Assembly (NCBI GenBank): GCA_004375715.1
Contig: SOKP01000121.1
Span: 1-33,184 of the forward strand
Reading direction: 5' to 3'
Source of the DNA: Promethearchaeota archaeon
Lineage (GTDB): Archaea > Asgardarchaeota > Lokiarchaeia > Sigyniarchaeales > SOKP01
Length of the DNA: 33,184 nucleotides
Shown: positions 1 through 7,892 of the stretch, piece after piece
Numbering within the stretch: the stretch's first letter is position 1
Layout: the number at the start of each line of letters is the position of its first letter
Program-made: the position numbers and the translations under genes
The notes under the pieces: generated by a model
Seen by the model: the letters and a program-made list of their open reading frames with translations, nothing else
What the model was told of the DNA's origin: nothing
The model's database searches: none

Positions 1-69
1 AAATTTATTCTTGTATTATTGAGCTTTACTGATTAGATCGCGATAATATGACTAGTAATTTTAAAATTG
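1..69 (+). repeat. Decayed duplicate of the leader and first codons of the downstream radical SAM gene
   Basis: Positions 1-69 align without gaps to 1184-1252. The stretch from 12 contains the same 15-base block TGTATTATTGAGCTT, and the ATG at 48 corresponds to the ATG at 1231. Both copies continue with nearly the same codons (M-T-S-N-F-K-I). After about seven codons the left copy diverges and its frame closes at a TGA at 144. Over 12-67 I count roughly nine mismatches. It looks like a leftover of a duplication that now lies in front of the C45 hydrolase gene. The copy may extend beyond the left edge. Confidence 0.75.
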
Positions 70-151
70 ATTTATTGAATAATAATAAAACTTCAAATTT
101 TTCACTCATAACGTACTTAAATTTAATGAAATACACTTTATCTTGATAAAA

Positions 152-1132
152 ATGTATAGTATAAGTCTTGAAGGATCATATTTTGAAATGGGAATCCAAT
201 ATGGTAAAGAATTAAAAAAATCAGGATTCAAGATCCCAAGAATTTCTGATAAAACTAAAAACCTTGCTATTAAATGTAGAAATTACGTCAACTCTTTCTT
301 TCCAGAATTTCTCGAAGAATTGAGTGGTATTGCTGAATCTGCTGCACTAAATTATGACCAATTATGTGCTTTTACGTTGGTTATTCCAAATATTCCTAAT
401 TGTACGATTTTTGCTGTGAATAATAACAAAACTATATGGATTGGGAGGAATTATGATATGTACTATAGTTTTAAAAATAATCTCGAAACAACTCTGTGTG
501 AACCTTCAGGAGGATATAAAAATGTAGGTCACAGTGATATTTTTGTTGGAAGGGAAGATGGAATAAATGAAAAAGGCTTAGGAGTTGCTCAAGCAGGAAT
601 TACTGCCTTTAATAAACCAGGATTATCTTTTTGGGTGATTATTAGATATCTTCTTGATAAATGCGCAAATGTTAACGAAGCTGTTGATTTTATTTCTAAA
701 ATTCCTCACTATTGTACCATGTCTAATTTATTAGCTGATAAATCAGGTAAAATTTTAATTGTTGAAGTTGGTCCAAGTGATAAAATTGCCATAAGAAAAC
801 CGATAAATGGCTTTCTGATCTCTACTAATCACTTCAATCATCCTGATATGCAGAATATTAAAATTTATGAGCCCCCCGATTCTCGAACCCGCTACAACAA
901 GATTTTTAAGTCATTAAAAAATAGACCTGCAATTTTAACTGAAGATTATTTTAAAAATTTACTAAAAGATCATAATGGTTTAATTTGTAGTCATCGGGAT
1001 GAAATCAATTTAGGCACCATTTGGTCAGTAATATTTAATCTAAATAGTCTTCAAATTTGGCGTGTTGATGGCCATCCGTGTTCAAATCTATATAAAGAAG
1101 ATCTAAGATTACTTAAAGCTATAGGAAGATGA
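152..1132 (+). CDS. C45-type Ntn hydrolase (acyl-CoA:6-APA acyltransferase-like / penicillin acylase superfamily)
   Basis: Family members are N-terminal nucleophile hydrolases that cut linear amide bonds after autocatalytic processing that exposes a cysteine. Visible here: an N-terminal segment of the pre-processing type ('GSYFEMGIQYG'), the candidate nucleophile Cys in 'PNCTIFA' near residue 84, the 'GRNYD' motif about 15 residues later, and a C-terminal half with 'GLGVAQAGI' and 'STNHF', as expected for this fold. The ATG at 152 is preferred to a TTG at 143 because it gives the usual N-terminus. At about 326 residues the length is normal for the family. The substrate cannot be read from the sequence; peptide, acyl-amino-acid or beta-lactam-like amides are all possible. 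The gene stands alone upstream of the repair pair. Its 5' flank consists of the duplicated leader at 1-69, so its own promoter may be inherited from that copy. Confidence 0.8.
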   Translation: MYSISLEGSYFEMGIQYGKELKKSGFKIPRISDKTKNLAIKCRNYVNSFFPEFLEELSGIAESAALNYDQLCAFTLVIPNIPNCTIFAVNNNKTIWIGRNYDMYYSFKNNLETTLCEPSGGYKNVGHSDIFVGREDGINEKGLGVAQAGITAFNKPGLSFWVIIRYLLDKCANVNEAVDFISKIPHYCTMSNLLADKSGKILIVEVGPSDKIAIRKPINGFLISTNHFNHPDMQNIKIYEPPDSRTRYNKIFKSLKNRPAILTEDYFKNLLKDHNGLICSHRDEINLGTIWSVIFNLNSLQIWRVDGHPCSNLYKEDLRLLKAIGR

Positions 1133-1230
1133 TCTTTGGTCACAATTTTTATTTAAAACTCCATATAAGGAGTAATTAATCTTAAATTTTGTATTGTATT
1201 ATTGAGCTTGACTGATTGGATTACCTTAAG

Positions 1231-2379
1231 ATGACTAGCAATTTTAAAATCATTAATAAAGAATTTAAGACGGCGCTAAATAAGCTAAAGTATCCCGATT
1301 CTTGGTTCTGGTGTCGATATACCATAAATCCTTACTCTGGATGTGCTCATACTTGCATTTATTGTGACGCTCGAAGCCAAAGGTATTACTTAAATCAAGA
1401 TTTTGAACGCGAGGTAATTGTTAAAACTAACATGGATAAAATACTGGACAAAAGAATAAAAAACTCGCGAACATTACTTCCAGATGTTATAGGCCCTGGT
1501 GGAGTTTGCGACGCATACCAACCAATAGAATTAGAAGTAGAAAATACGTTAAAAATTCTAAAAGTGATTGAAAAACATAGATTTCCGGTAAACATCGCAA
1601 CAAAATCAGACCTAATAATTAGGGACGCAGAAATTTTAAACAGAATTGCAAAAGATACCTGGTGTACTGTTGGTTTTTCTATCACTACTATGAATGAAGA
1701 ATTAGCACAGTTTTTAGAACCTCATTCTTCATCCCCTAAGGAACGGCTTGCTGCCCTATCACAGATTAAAAAAAAAGCACCCAATGTTCAAGTTGGGACG
1801 TATTTCATGCCAATAATCCCCTTTTTAGAAGATACCGACGAAAATTTAGACGCTGTAATTAAAAAATCAAAAGAAGCCGGAGCCGATTTTATTATATTTT
1901 CTCCAGGGTTAACTCTTCGCGATGCCCAAGCAGATTTCTTTTTTAAGAAATTAAAGGAAAGTAAATACAACCATGTTGTTAAGCCATTGTTGAATTTATA
2001 TAAAGGTCAGTTGAGCCCTCCCAAGGATTATGTTGATAATATGTATCAAAAATTGTTGGCGTTATGTCAAAAATATGAGGTTGCTGTTAAAGTAAAGAGA
2101 TGGATTCCGAAAGACTATAGGAAATGGAATTATAAAATCTCAGAATTACTGCTGGTAAAAGATTATATGGACAAATTGACATCGGGAAAATCAAATAAAT
2201 CGTTTTATTGGGCGGGATTACATCTTAACAACTTGGAGGAATCAATCATAAATGTTTATAAACGAGGAGAGTTAGTAACACTTAAAAATTTTAACTCAAA
2301 AGTAATAAAATTTGTAGAACCTTATTTAAAGAGAAGTAAAGAAATGAATGAGAAAACAGGGATGGATAAATTTATATGA
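1231..2379 (+). CDS. SplB-like radical SAM protein (spore photoproduct lyase / 'DNA repair photolyase' family)
   Basis: The protein has the radical SAM cluster motif C-x3-C-x2-C in 'SGCAHTCIYC' (C38, C42, C45 counting from the ATG at 1231). It is preceded by 'NPYSG' and followed by 'DARSQRYY', which is the COG1533 signature. 'DVIGPGGVCDAYQPIE' and 'ATKSDLIIRD' are further conserved family blocks. Most members have unknown substrates; true spore photoproduct lyase reverses a UV thymine lesion. The ATG at 1231 is chosen over a TTG at 1216 because the core begins soon after and the decayed copy at 1-69 keeps the same ATG. There is no SD sequence, so the mRNA may be leaderless. The stop overlaps the start of the AlkD-like gene by 4 bases (ATGA), so the two are translationally coupled. 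About 382 residues, intact. Confidence 0.85.
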   Translation: MTSNFKIINKEFKTALNKLKYPDSWFWCRYTINPYSGCAHTCIYCDARSQRYYLNQDFEREVIVKTNMDKILDKRIKNSRTLLPDVIGPGGVCDAYQPIELEVENTLKILKVIEKHRFPVNIATKSDLIIRDAEILNRIAKDTWCTVGFSITTMNEELAQFLEPHSSSPKERLAALSQIKKKAPNVQVGTYFMPIIPFLEDTDENLDAVIKKSKEAGADFIIFSPGLTLRDAQADFFFKKLKESKYNHVVKPLLNLYKGQLSPPKDYVDNMYQKLLALCQKYEVAVKVKRWIPKDYRKWNYKISELLLVKDYMDKLTSGKSNKSFYWAGLHLNNLEESIINVYKRGELVTLKNFNSKVIKFVEPYLKRSKEMNEKTGMDKFI

Positions 2380-3125
2380 TAGATTCGATCGTAAAGGATA
2401 TTTCAAATTTACTATTAAAAAACACACCTCAGCAATCTGAAAATCAAAAAAACAGAATGTATAGAATCCTAAATCCGGATGTTTCTGATTATGTTATCTA
2501 TGGCGTTCGAATGCCCGAAATAGAGAAAATAGTAAAGTCAGTTCACGCTAAATTTGATTGCAGGTATGATGACGCAGTTGAAGTCTTTAGAAAATTAACA
2601 AGAACAAATGTTGAGGAAAAAAAATTTGCCGGATTTTTCTTCTTAAATCGGTTCAAGAATCAATTCAATGAAGAAACTGTTGATCTAATTAGAAAAGAAT
2701 ACTCTGAACATTGCCACACATGGAGTCACTGCGATTCTACTTGCGTAAGACTTTTAGGTCCGTTTTTAGGAAAAAAAGGTAATGAGGTCTTAGCAAAAAA
2801 AACTATAAATATATGGTCTAATTCGGATAATCTATGGATTAAAAGAGCTTCCATGGTAATATTGCTAAAAATTACGATGATAAGAAAAGACTTTGACGAG
2901 GAGGATGTTTTTAGATTAGTGGAAAAAATGTTAAAGTATTCTGAAGCAAATTATATCGAAAAAGGAATAGGATGGCTCTTAAAAACGTGCTCAAAATATA
3001 AACCTGAAGTAATTATTGATTATTTATCAAAGAACAAAAAAAACTTATCTCGGTTAATCCTAAGATACGCTAGCGAAAAATTACCTAAAGAAAAACGAAC
3101 AGAAATTCTTAATAAGAGAAGTTAA
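2376..3125 (+). CDS. AlkD-like HEAT-repeat DNA alkylation repair protein
   Basis: AlkD-family DNA glycosylases remove alkylated bases without flipping them, using a stack of HEAT-like helices. The 249 residues are almost entirely helical repeats. The signature active-site pair is present as W116 and D120 in 'TWSHCD', matching the WxxxD spacing of Bacillus cereus AlkD (W109, D113). 'LWIKRASM' (153-160) and 'EKGIGWLLK' (around W200) match the later conserved blocks. The start overlaps the stop of the radical SAM gene by 4 bases, so it is the second gene of a two-gene operon. Together with a SplB-like enzyme this suggests a lesion-repair role, although some relatives have lost glycosylase activity. 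Normal length; no sign of damage. Confidence 0.87.
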   Translation: MIDSIVKDISNLLLKNTPQQSENQKNRMYRILNPDVSDYVIYGVRMPEIEKIVKSVHAKFDCRYDDAVEVFRKLTRTNVEEKKFAGFFFLNRFKNQFNEETVDLIRKEYSEHCHTWSHCDSTCVRLLGPFLGKKGNEVLAKKTINIWSNSDNLWIKRASMVILLKITMIRKDFDEEDVFRLVEKMLKYSEANYIEKGIGWLLKTCSKYKPEVIIDYLSKNKKNLSRLILRYASEKLPKEKRTEILNKRS

Positions 3126-3171
3126 TTATTGCTCAATTTAGATACATTGTATTAAGATATCATTTTATCAT

Positions 3172-3298
3172 TTCTACTATTCTACTACTATTATCGTAAA
3201 ATTTAAAAAGTTGATTTTTTTCTGATTTCACTACTATTATTCTACTTCTATTAAAATTTCTACTACAAAGATTTAAATATATAAATTGTTTATAGTAG
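3172..3298 (+). promoter_or_regulatory. CTACTA repeat cluster and TATA box ahead of the RHH-LRR gene (candidate operator)
   Basis: CTACTA occurs at 3174-3179, 3182-3187 (overlapping another at 3185-3190), 3231-3236 and 3260-3265, with a near-copy CTACTT at 3242. The inverse TAGTAG lies at 3293-3298. A TATA-like stretch, TTTAAATATATAA, covers 3272-3284, about 30 bases before the ATG at 3313. The repeats therefore flank the core promoter on both sides. The downstream protein begins with a ribbon-helix-helix-like domain, and such proteins commonly bind short repeated half-sites and repress their own gene. The motif and its positions are seen directly; the operator role is inference. Confidence 0.5.
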
Positions 3299-3312
3299 TA
3301 ACAGTGATTAAT

Positions 3313-4485
3313 ATGACAAGAGAGCCTAACAAACAAAAATATGAGCGTATACTTGAACGCCTTGCGAATGGTGATAAACAATCTTCGATTATAATAACCG
3401 AAAAATGTTCCTATGGTACAATTTCAGCCGCAAAACAGTGGGAAAAGAATGGAAGACCTATTACGGTTACCACTACAAGAAGTACATCAACAAATAGAAC
3501 TAAAATTGTGCTTTCAGTGCCAAACTTTTGGCTTGAACGTTTAAATGGAGATATAATGTCAGGAATTTGGAATGATTATTCTGATGCGATTGTTGACATT
3601 ATAAGGAATTATTTCCGAAGCCAAATGGAACCTCATACTCATGTTCAGATAGAAACCCCTAGAGGTGGTAGAGGACCTACAAGTCTAAGAAAGGAGATAA
3701 TGGGGGAACTTAAAGATTCCTTTTCACAGGTTCAAGAGCACCTCAGACCATATGAAGTTTCAATAGAAAGAGCAAAACGTATAAAGGAGAGTAAAGATAT
3801 ATTAGAAAAAAGGAGAGAGAGAATTCTTTCAATATTGGATCAAAAATCAGAGGCATATATTTTTAAAAATTATCACGGGGAACCATTAATAGAAGAAGAA
3901 TATGATGTTTTAATAGAGTTAGAACGGCAAATTGGGAGAATTCCTAAATGGGAGGGGGATTTTACTCGAGGAGATTATACACCTACACCAACTGACATAA
4001 AATCATATAAATTCAGTTATGTCCTTTTAGGAAACCATGTAATTAAACTTAATTTATATGATAAAGGATTAAACTATTTACCAGAATCGATTAGTCAATT
4101 AAAATTTTTGCAAATCCTTGATTTAAGAAACAACAATCTTACCGAACTTCCCGAATCTATTGGAAATTTAGAATTTCTTGAAGAGCTTATTCTCCATGAT
4201 AATGCACTTAAATCCGTTCCTGAATCAATAGGGAACCTTAAAAATCTTGTAGTACTCCATTTGGACAATAACGAACTTACAACTTTGCCTGACACGATTT
4301 GTAACCTTAAAACATGGTATCCTATTGGATTATCTAACAATAAAATAGATTCACTCAGCGAGAAAATTCTAAAAATGTGTATACCGCAAACAAAGGTTAC
4401 TATATACGCGAAGGCGCACGGGATAAGAAAGAAGCGGTGTGAATTAGATTTGGTAGGAAATCCTATAATGGAAGCAAAAAAATAA
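3313..4485 (+). CDS. DNA-binding-type protein: HTH/ribbon-helix-helix N-terminus plus leucine-rich repeats
   Basis: About 390 residues from the ATG at 3313 (a TTG at 3286 lies inside the promoter region and is rejected). Residues 8-48 look like a helix-turn-helix ('YGTISAAKQW'). Residues 64-103 fit a ribbon-helix-helix pattern: a short strand 'TKIVLSVP', then two helices with the usual 'YSDAIVDIIRNYF' ending. A charged, helical middle section (115-210) follows. The last third has four to five 23-residue leucine-rich repeats of the bacterial/Ras-group type ('LPESIGNL', 'LDLRNNNLTELP'). LRRs usually bind proteins, so the likely design is a DNA-binding repressor with a protein-sensing tail. The exact partner and targets are unknown. 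The gene is monocistronic and has its own promoter with CTACTA repeats. Confidence 0.75.
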   Translation: MTREPNKQKYERILERLANGDKQSSIIITEKCSYGTISAAKQWEKNGRPITVTTTRSTSTNRTKIVLSVPNFWLERLNGDIMSGIWNDYSDAIVDIIRNYFRSQMEPHTHVQIETPRGGRGPTSLRKEIMGELKDSFSQVQEHLRPYEVSIERAKRIKESKDILEKRRERILSILDQKSEAYIFKNYHGEPLIEEEYDVLIELERQIGRIPKWEGDFTRGDYTPTPTDIKSYKFSYVLLGNHVIKLNLYDKGLNYLPESISQLKFLQILDLRNNNLTELPESIGNLEFLEELILHDNALKSVPESIGNLKNLVVLHLDNNELTTLPDTICNLKTWYPIGLSNNKIDSLSEKILKMCIPQTKVTIYAKAHGIRKKRCELDLVGNPIMEAKK

Positions 4486-4589
4486 GATGTAAAGTCAGAG
4501 TCTGATTTCAATGAAAATTAAGATTTAAAAAAAATAATAAAATCCGTTAGAATATCTAAATCTTTAAACAAAAACCATGATGGTAGAAT

Positions 4590-5327
4590 TTACTCTAATT
4601 TCATCTTAAATTCTTGTAATTTATCTGGGGGCCATGCTCGCGGAGTTGTCCCCTTTTTCAAAAACGTATGATCACATATCGGATCGCCATTTCCGATGGT
4701 CTGAGTTCGAGTAAATCCAAATCCATATACATTGCCCATAGCGAAATCGGACAAACATAAGAAAGGAACATATTTTTCAGCCCCTAATCTCTTGAATACT
4801 TTATAAATTCCACATTCAGTGAATTTATTACCGTAATCGAATGTTTTACCATCACCTTCTACATACTCCATAACCCAATCGTCTGGATATTTTCTCAGTT
4901 GTGTGGTTTTTGCGAGATTTTTAGAAAAAGTGAGATATACATCATTAAAATATTGATCAATAGGATTTTGTCCCAATTTTTCTAATTTATGAACTCTAAT
5001 CTTGTTAATTTTTTCAAAAAATCCATAATTAAATTCGCCAATTTCACTGTAAGACAAGCCCTCATTTTCAAGAGTATGAAAAAACGCTAGCAGAGAAACA
5101 CAATCAACGAGCATGGATGTAAATGGATTTCTTCTACCCCCGATATATGGTATTTCTGGGATCAACTTCTCATAGTCTTTTCGCATTTTATCGAATATTA
5201 CTTCCAGCTGCGATTCATTAAATTGTTTTAACAATAAATCTTTTGAAATGTGAATGAATTTATCGAACTGAGCCATTAGTTTTGCTTTTTTTTTCATATA
5301 ATAATCTTTTACAACTTTTACCGACAT
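4590..5327 (-). CDS. L-2-amino-thiazoline-4-carboxylic acid hydrolase-like protein
   Basis: The C-terminal half carries the blocks typical of the ATC hydrolase family (PF14196): 'DYGNKFTECGIYKVF', 'LCLSDFAMGN', 'FTRTQTIGNGDPICDHTF'. The namesake enzyme opens a thiazoline ring on the way to L-cysteine. Most homologues, including those in anaerobic archaea and clostridia, are uncharacterised and may act on other substrates. The start is set at the ATG at 5327 because a clear SD (GGAGG at 5339-5343 on the minus strand) precedes it; a TTG at 5345 falls in front of that SD. About 245 residues, the usual length. It is the last of three minus-strand genes with the DUF2769-like and creatininase genes, with a 151-base gap before it, so it may have its own promoter. 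Confidence 0.78.
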   Translation of the reverse strand: MSVKVVKDYYMKKKAKLMAQFDKFIHISKDLLLKQFNESQLEVIFDKMRKDYEKLIPEIPYIGGRRNPFTSMLVDCVSLLAFFHTLENEGLSYSEIGEFNYGFFEKINKIRVHKLEKLGQNPIDQYFNDVYLTFSKNLAKTTQLRKYPDDWVMEYVEGDGKTFDYGNKFTECGIYKVFKRLGAEKYVPFLCLSDFAMGNVYGFGFTRTQTIGNGDPICDHTFLKKGTTPRAWPPDKLQEFKMKLE

Positions 5328-5478
5328 AATTAGATTTTCCTCCAATTTTGATTTTTTATATGGATTAAACCTAAATCAGAAGTAGGATAGTTTCACTTTT
5401 ATTTTTTTCCCAATTATGTAAAATTATTTAGTTTGTCATCGAGAGAAGGTTATGCTGTACGGATTTTACAAAAAATTA

Positions 5479-5796
5479 TTACTTTCCCGCTTGGGAGAGC
5501 TCTATTGCGTTGCCGTTAGTGCAATAATACTCCCAGCGGAGGCTCATTGTTTTAGTAATTGGGCATTTGCTACATAAACAACCCTTCTTCTCAGTTATTA
5601 CCGAGCTCTTCCCCACCATACAAAAAGCAAGAGACTCTTCTCCAGTTCCCTCGTGATTTGGACATTTTCCGCAATAATCCTTACACATATAAATAACTTG
5701 TTCAATACTATCCTTCGCTTGTTTTTCGGTCATCTTGCCATAAAACATTTCCAACTTTTCTTCAAAAGTAACAGTTTTGAAATTTTCTTCCGACAT
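5479..5796 (-). CDS. DUF2769-like cysteine-rich small protein
   Basis: A 105-residue protein with eight cysteines (C38, C42, C45, C59, C73, C75, C78, C92). The order and the pieces 'CGKCPNH', 'FCMVGKS', 'EKKGCLCSKCP' and 'YYCTNG' match the DUF2769 family found in methanogens and other anaerobic archaea. The spacing suggests zinc or Fe-S binding, but the metal and function are unknown. The ATG start at 5796 lies 57 bases after the stop of the creatininase-family gene on the same strand, so co-transcription is likely. Normal length for the family. Confidence 0.72.
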   Translation of the reverse strand: MSEENFKTVTFEEKLEMFYGKMTEKQAKDSIEQVIYMCKDYCGKCPNHEGTGEESLAFCMVGKSSVITEKKGCLCSKCPITKTMSLRWEYYCTNGNAIELSQAGK

Positions 5797-5853
5797 TTAT
5801 TTCATATCACTTCTTTTTTTTTGATTCTGATGTAACTATCAATCAAGATTAAA

Positions 5854-6606
5854 TTAAAGTGTTTTTTTAATTTCATCAGTCAGGAACTCAACCATTTTTT
5901 CGATATAGATTTTCCCGTGTTCTTTGCTTGCTTTAGTCGGATCTCCAAGAACGCCAATATCAGTTAAGGAAGGCATTCCTTTCTCAAAAAGCATTTCGAT
6001 TTCTTCCTTTCCTAAAATTCCAAGATATCCTGGTTGGAATCTTTCCTTTTTTACAAGATTTTCAGCGAGAAATAAAATTTGCGATGTTTCTACCTCACCT
6101 GCATGACCTCCCGCTTCTTCTATAGTTATATTAAAGTTTGCGGCAATTTTATCTTGAGTATCTACATATCTCATCAAATCTGTAAATGCCAGAATCTTTA
6201 TATTAGGATGTTTTTCTTGAGCTTCTTCAACGACTTCCTTTAATGGGGCAAAATTACCGCCATGTGTAGGTATAAAAACAATAGTTTCAAAACCATGCCT
6301 TTGAAGACTCTCTATATAGTCATGAATTATTGCCTTCAAAGTAAGCTTTTTTAGCGAAATTGTTCCTGAAAAGGGTAAGTGATGATCTGAGCACCCCACT
6401 CTTATAGTTTGTGCTTGTAATGCGTTCTTCAAATTTCGAGTAATTAAATTAACCATGACATCCGCGATTAAAGCGTCCGTTTGAGTTGGCAAGTGAGGTC
6501 CATGCTGTTCAGTCGAGCCTACACCAATTACGACCGTTTTAAAACCATCGTTTATCGCTTTTTTAATATCAACCCAATTCATTTCCTCCATTCTGAGTGT
6601 TTTCAT
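5854..6606 (-). CDS. Creatininase-family amidohydrolase
   Basis: The protein shows the family metal-site motifs in order: 'GSTEQHGPHLP' (E33, H35), 'TDALIAD' (D44), 'THGGNFAPL' (H115), and 'GGHAGEVETS' (H168, E171). The family includes creatinine amidohydrolase, the archaeal FAPy nucleotide deformylase of riboflavin/F420 biosynthesis, and a mycofactocin enzyme, all zinc- or iron-dependent amide hydrolases. Which substrate is used here is not clear from the motifs. A deformylase role is attractive in an archaeon but unproven. 250 residues, normal length. The ATG at 6606 is preceded by AAAAGGTAAGAG on the minus strand, a weak SD. It is the first gene of the minus-strand group ending at 4590. 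Confidence 0.82.
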   Translation of the reverse strand: MKTLRMEEMNWVDIKKAINDGFKTVVIGVGSTEQHGPHLPTQTDALIADVMVNLITRNLKNALQAQTIRVGCSDHHLPFSGTISLKKLTLKAIIHDYIESLQRHGFETIVFIPTHGGNFAPLKEVVEEAQEKHPNIKILAFTDLMRYVDTQDKIAANFNITIEEAGGHAGEVETSQILFLAENLVKKERFQPGYLGILGKEEIEMLFEKGMPSLTDIGVLGDPTKASKEHGKIYIEKMVEFLTDEIKKTL

Positions 6607-6865
6607 TTATAATCTCTTACCTTTTAACTGTTTAATTATTGAATTGCGTTCATATCATAATAAAATTGTCTAGAAATTGATTAAAAAATAAATTGACCAC
6701 ATAATTTTTATTTTAAAAGCAACATTAGTCTAATAAGCCAGGAATTATAGAATTTAAAATTAAAAATAAAATTCAATGGCGAAATCATCAAAGAACATTG
6801 GCATTAATCTCTTTACTTTTCCCCGGTCTCATTATGAAAGGATTAAGTAAAAAGGACATGCTTAA

Positions 6866-7765
6866 ATGGTGATCATTAAAATGCTTGACAAAATGGAACC
6901 AAAGGAAAAAAGGATATTACAAGGAGTCGTCTTAAATTTTATCGGAACATTTATCATAGCAATTCTTTTATTCCCATTGTTTTCCATGATGGGTCTTCCA
7001 TTTACCTTTTGTACGGTGCGAGTGATAAATTATGTGATCCTTGGAATAGCCTTCATTCTTGTCGGTACCTTCACTTTAAAACCACGGAGAACGAGGAAGG
7101 GAATTATTGTGCTAGGTTCAATTTCAACCATTATAGGGGGGATACTAATTCTTTCTACCATGCAAATAATAGTTGATCTCGTGGTAAGATTTGGGGGAAC
7201 TTCAATCATCTATATATTTTGGAACGATATTCCAATCTTGGCTACTTTTATGATATCAGGAACGGTTTTACTCTTACACGGACTAATCCTAATCATCACA
7301 AAACGAAAAAATATGAAGCTCATTTGGGGAGTAATTTTTGCTTCGATTGGAATAACAGTAGTCGTTTGGGTGTCCCGCCCATTATACATGTCAATCATAT
7401 CTTCAACCTTATACCCCTTTTTTAATACGGCAATTTACTTAAACCTTATAATTGTTGGTGTCTCATCACTACTTATTGGTTTTTTTTATTTTAATCCTCC
7501 CGAAAAAAGGCGCATTAAATTGCTCGCTGGGATGATTTCAATAATTTTCGGTGGCGTAATCGTTATTTCCTCGCTTTTTGGCATTTTAAGTTTTACCATG
7601 TACTTGGACGGATTGGAATCAGAAGGAATACCTGCAAGCGTGATGAACTTGAACTTAATTTTTGTGGTATTTATTTTGGTGGGGGTTGGATTAATAATTC
7701 ACGGTGTATTTATGATAAAAAAGAGAGATATTGAAAAGGATCGCTATCATCCCACGGACGAGTAG
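6866..7765 (+). CDS. Polytopic membrane protein of unknown function
   Basis: 299 residues with about eight predicted transmembrane segments (roughly 20-40, 50-70, 80-103, 122-141, 150-170, 188-210, 222-245, 265-290). Short basic loops such as 'KPRRTRKG' and 'PPEKRRIK' would lie on the cytoplasmic side. The same pattern of hydrophobic helix, Arg/Lys loop and glycine-rich helix ('GIIVLGSISTIIGG', 'KLLAGMISIIFGG') occurs more than once, suggesting an internal duplication. No catalytic motif is visible and I do not recognise the family. The C-terminal tail is charged. The ATG at 6866 follows AAAAGGA. It stands alone between a minus-strand hydrolase gene and a membrane-bound regulator. Confidence 0.7.
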   Translation: MVIIKMLDKMEPKEKRILQGVVLNFIGTFIIAILLFPLFSMMGLPFTFCTVRVINYVILGIAFILVGTFTLKPRRTRKGIIVLGSISTIIGGILILSTMQIIVDLVVRFGGTSIIYIFWNDIPILATFMISGTVLLLHGLILIITKRKNMKLIWGVIFASIGITVVVWVSRPLYMSIISSTLYPFFNTAIYLNLIIVGVSSLLIGFFYFNPPEKRRIKLLAGMISIIFGGVIVISSLFGILSFTMYLDGLESEGIPASVMNLNLIFVVFILVGVGLIIHGVFMIKKRDIEKDRYHPTDE

Positions 7766-7892
7766 CATCAATCAAATAATTTTTATTTCCTAATTATTCT
7801 AAATTTCTTCAAACAAAAGTAAATCATCACCACAATATTTATTAGGTTGTGAAGAGGAATATTAAACAAAGCACCACCATGAGATCAAGATT

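Noticed and set aside
1216-1230. TTG start five codons before the ATG of the radical SAM gene
   Set aside because: The decayed copy at 1-69 and the family N-terminus support the ATG at 1231.
3286-3312. TTG start of the LRR gene nine codons upstream
   Set aside because: It overlaps the expected transcription start and the TAGTAG element just after the TATA box.
6776-6850. 24-codon ORF 'MAKSSKNIGINLF...' before the membrane protein gene
   Set aside because: No SD, no recognisable family, and such short frames are frequent by chance; kept only as a note.
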